Part shown: piece after piece, positions 2,971 to 5,251 of the stretch
Layout of the letters: each line of letters opens with the position of its first letter
Position numbering within the stretch: the first letter of the stretch is position 1
Source of the DNA: Actinobacteria bacterium UBA912
Lineage (GTDB): Bacteria > Actinomycetota > Coriobacteriia > Anaerosomatales > UBA912
DNA: 5,251 nucleotides
Direction: 5' to 3'
Assembly (NCBI GenBank): GCA_002293965.1
Contig: DBEG01000121.1
Coordinates: 1 to 5,251 of the forward strand
Position numbers and translations under genes: made by a program
The notes under the pieces: model-generated
What the model was told of the DNA's origin: nothing
What the model saw: the letters and a program-made list of their open reading frames with translations, nothing else
Database searches by the model: none

Positions 2971-5251
2971 CTACATCGCATGCCCGCCGAAGCGGTTTCT
3001 CAGCGCGCTGAGCACCTGCCCGGCGTAGCTCGGATTGCGCTCCGACTCGATTCGGAACTCCAGCGCTCCAGCGATGATGCGCGCTTCGAGCCCCATCTCC
3101 TCGGCGGTGCGGACGGTCCACTCGGCCTCGCCGGTGTGACGCACGATGCCGCTGACTCCCTCAAGCGACTCTCCTAGCTCGCCGAAGGCATCCCTCAGCC
3201 AGCCGACGAGCCGCGACTCGATGACGCTACCCCGCTGGTAGACCTCGGCGACCTGCGACAGGTCGAGCTTGAAGTCGGAGGCGCGCATCAGTTGGAATCC
3301 CTCGGCGATCGCCTGCATCATGCCGTACTCGATGCCATTGTGCACCATCTTCACGAAGTGGCCCGCGCCATGGCCCTCGAAGAACCGGTAGCCGTCGATG
3401 CGCGCGACGTCGGCGAACATCGGTTCCAGACCCTCGAAGTCCTCGCGCCTGCCGCCGATCATGAGGCACGCACCGTTGCGGGCGCCGCCCGGTCCGCCGC
3501 TGGTCCCGCAATCCAGGAAGCGTATCCCGCGCTCGGCGAGGCGCTCGGCTCGCACGGCAGCGTCCTTGAAGTACGAATTGCCGCCATCGATCACGACATC
3601 GCCTTCTTCGAGCAGGTCGATGAGCGCCGGTTGCCCGCCCCCAGCCCCGCCGAAGAGAATGCTATCCACCGCAGTGCCAGCCGTGAGCATCACCCAGACA
3701 GCCCGAGGCCGAGGCAGCGCCTCAACGAGCTCGGCAAGTGAGGCGGTAGCGACCAGCCCGGCAGGCTCCAGCGCCAGCGCCTTCTCGGCAGTGCGGTTGT
3801 AGCCGATCACGCACCAGCCGTGATCGAGCAGGTTGAGTGCCAGACCTGCGCCCATCTTGCCCAGCCCGACCACGCCGACCTGTCCGCACTTCGGCGTTGC
3901 CGCCAGCGCCTTGATGGCTTGCTCGGGCGCAACCAGCGTGTCCGGCGGGTAGGTGTGGAGGGGTGTGATCTCGTTGGCCCAGGCCCGCGTGACGGGGTCG
4001 ATGAACTCCCACATCGCTCGCGTCTCGTCCGTGGAAAGGAACAGCGTCTGATCGCCTCGGATGGCATCGAGCAGCAATTTCGCGTACTCCTCGACGTACT
4101 GGACCTTGGCTTCCTTCTCGTAGAGAAAGAAGGTGAACTCGCGTCGCTCGACTTCCCGATCGAATCCCGGCTTCTTGGCCCAGAAGACGATCGTGATGGT
4201 GTCCGAGGGATCCAGTGTGAAGATCACCTGGTTCTTGTGGTGGGAGTCCTCGTCGCAGATGCACGGGTCGGGATGGCGGAAGGTGACGACTATCTCTTTG
4301 CGCACCTCGGCGAGGCGCTTACCGCTCTCGAAGACGACCGGCACGCCCGCCCAACGCGAACCGCGCATAGTGGTGCGCAACCGGAAGAATGTCTCAGTCT
4401 CGCTGAAGCAATCCACCCCTTCGATCTGCCTGTACCCGTCGTACTGCGCGCGGTAAGTGTTGAGTGCCACCTGCTCGATCGTCATCGGGCGCAACACATC
4501 GCGCACCGCCTTTGCGCGAGAGTCACGAATTGCAGCGGCGGTACAGGACTCCGGCTGCTCCATCGTGATTAGCGCCAGCATCTGTAGCAGATGATTCTGC
4601 CCAACATCGCGCAGTGCTCCGACCCCGTCGTAGAACCACCCGCGATGCTCGACGCCCAGCGTCTCGTGCAGTACGACCTCGATGGACTCGATTGCGGAGC
4701 GATCCCAGCTCGTCTCCAACAGGTTGTTCGCGAACCGGAAGTTCAGGATGCCCTGGAGCATCTCCTTGGCGAGGTAGTGGTCGATGCGATAGATCTGCTC
4801 CTCGGCGAAAAGCTCGCCCAGCGTCTCGTCGAGCATCGACGAGGTTTCGGCATCGTGCCCGAACGGCTTCTCGACGAGCACCCTCGTCCAGCCACCGCTC
4901 TCACCGCAGGTGCATGTGAGCCCCCCTTCGGCGAGATGCTTGAGGATGGTGGCGTAGTGCTCGGGCGGAACGGCCAGGTAGAAGAGTTTGTTCGCGCAGA
5001 CGCCCCACTCCGAGTCGATCCTTGCGAGGTGCTCGGCGAGCCCGCGGTACCCCTGCGTGTCGTTGAACTCGCCCACCGAGTACGTGAACATGTCGAGGAA
5101 CCCCTCCGCCGCCGAGGAATCATCAGCCGAGGCCACCTGGCTGTGCTTGAGAATCGACCTCACATGAGCGCGCAGGTCCTCGTCGGACCAGGGGCGACGC
5201 GAGTGCCCCACCACACGGAAGCGTTCGGGCAGGGCGTCTTTGCTGGCAAGG
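2971..5251 (-). CDS. zwf-gnd: Fused glucose-6-phosphate dehydrogenase / 6-phosphogluconate dehydrogenase (5'-partial)
   Basis: One open frame of 759 visible residues runs from the right edge to TAG at 2971-2973. The GTG at 5214 is an internal Val codon: upstream codons read LPERFRVVGHSRRPW, normal G6PD sequence, so the true start and the G6PD NADP loop lie outside the window. Numbering from that GTG, residues 1 to about 438 are G6PD: NKLFYLAVPP (75-84), VEKPFG (114-119), RIDHYLAKE (143-151, catalytic Asp145 and phosphate-binding His146), LRDVGQNHLLQ (201-211, general base His208) and WAGVPVVFESGKRL (288-301). Residues from about 443 to 747 are a complete short-type 6PGD: GLGKMG (450-455), GYNRT (471-475, favouring NADP), DGGNSYFKD (543-551), CGTSGG (569-574) and GHFVKMVHNGIEY (618-630, catalytic Lys622), ending LRNRFGGHAM. 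The linker is only a few residues and carries no start codon. It would oxidise glucose 6-phosphate and then 6-phosphogluconate to ribulose 5-phosphate and CO2, in the cytoplasm. Confidence 0.95.
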   Translation of the reverse strand, partial: LASKDALPERFRVVGHSRRPWSDEDLRAHVRSILKHSQVASADDSSAAEGFLDMFTYSVGEFNDTQGYRGLAEHLARIDSEWGVCANKLFYLAVPPEHYATILKHLAEGGLTCTCGESGGWTRVLVEKPFGHDAETSSMLDETLGELFAEEQIYRIDHYLAKEMLQGILNFRFANNLLETSWDRSAIESIEVVLHETLGVEHRGWFYDGVGALRDVGQNHLLQMLALITMEQPESCTAAAIRDSRAKAVRDVLRPMTIEQVALNTYRAQYDGYRQIEGVDCFSETETFFRLRTTMRGSRWAGVPVVFESGKRLAEVRKEIVVTFRHPDPCICDEDSHHKNQVIFTLDPSDTITIVFWAKKPGFDREVERREFTFFLYEKEAKVQYVEEYAKLLLDAIRGDQTLFLSTDETRAMWEFIDPVTRAWANEITPLHTYPPDTLVAPEQAIKALAATPKCGQVGVVGLGKMGAGLALNLLDHGWCVIGYNRTAEKALALEPAGLVATASLAELVEALPRPRAVWVMLTAGTAVDSILFGGAGGGQPALIDLLEEGDVVIDGGNSYFKDAAVRAERLAERGIRFLDCGTSGGPGGARNGACLMIGGRREDFEGLEPMFADVARIDGYRFFEGHGAGHFVKMVHNGIEYGMMQAIAEGFQLMRASDFKLDLSQVAEVYQRGSVIESRLVGWLRDAFGELGESLEGVSGIVRHTGEAEWTVRTAEEMGLEARIIAGALEFRIESERNPSYAGQVLSALRNRFGGHAM

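Noticed and set aside
3227..4264. Minus-strand frames in another phase of the zwf-gnd gene
   Set aside because: They are arginine- and proline-rich shadows; the recognised frame is continuous with motifs throughout, so they do not signal a frameshift.
3820..4572. 250-codon open frame on the plus strand opposite the zwf-gnd gene
   Set aside because: It lies wholly antisense to a recognised dehydrogenase, shows no domain or motif, and long antisense frames are common in high-GC genes.
5212..5214. GTG at 5214 as the start of the fused dehydrogenase
   Set aside because: Upstream codons continue typical G6PD sequence (LPERFR) to the window edge, and the conserved N-terminal nucleotide-binding loop has yet to appear.

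Overview
This is a high-GC bacterial window (tadA is about 71% GC in a hand count of 180 bases). The layout is compact, with CCA-encoded tRNA genes, GTG and TTG start codons and very short intergenic gaps. The gene content suggests a Gram-positive high-GC (actinobacterial-like) or similar free-living bacterium, but no lineage-diagnostic gene is present, so that placement is a weak inference.

Left part (1-831): the tail of an unidentified gene ends 8 bases before the GTG start of a XhoI/PaeR7I-family type II restriction endonuclease. Its shared Shine-Dalgarno/stop overlap makes the two genes look like one operon, so the upstream gene is probably the cognate DNA methyltransferase. The endonuclease gene is about 53% GC in a hand count of 300 bases and uses codons such as TTA, CTA and ATA. 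It therefore looks horizontally acquired next to housekeeping genes.

Middle part (852-2940): a translation neighbourhood. The tRNA adenosine deaminase gene tadA (minus strand) is divergent from tRNA-Ser(UGA) across a 55-base gap that seems to carry two overlapping promoters. A stand-alone MgtE-type membrane domain (putative Mg2+/divalent cation transporter) follows tRNA-Ser(UGA) by 35 bases. Then come tRNA-Ser(GCU) and tRNA-Arg(ACG). The latter is the classical bacterial substrate of TadA, which makes A34 into inosine. A SLOG/LOG-like nucleotide-binding protein (TIGR00725-type) starts 30 bases after tRNA-Arg. Two protein genes thus appear to be read from tRNA promoters.

Right part (2971-5251, minus strand): one uninterrupted reading frame encodes a glucose-6-phosphate dehydrogenase fused at its C-terminus to a complete 6-phosphogluconate dehydrogenase. 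It runs off the right edge, so about the first 30-40 residues, including the G6PD nucleotide-binding loop, are missing. This fusion joins the two NADP(H)-generating oxidations of the oxidative pentose phosphate pathway and omits the lactonase step between them. It is the most unusual object in the window. No CRISPR array, insertion sequence, rRNA or convincing rho-independent terminator was seen.
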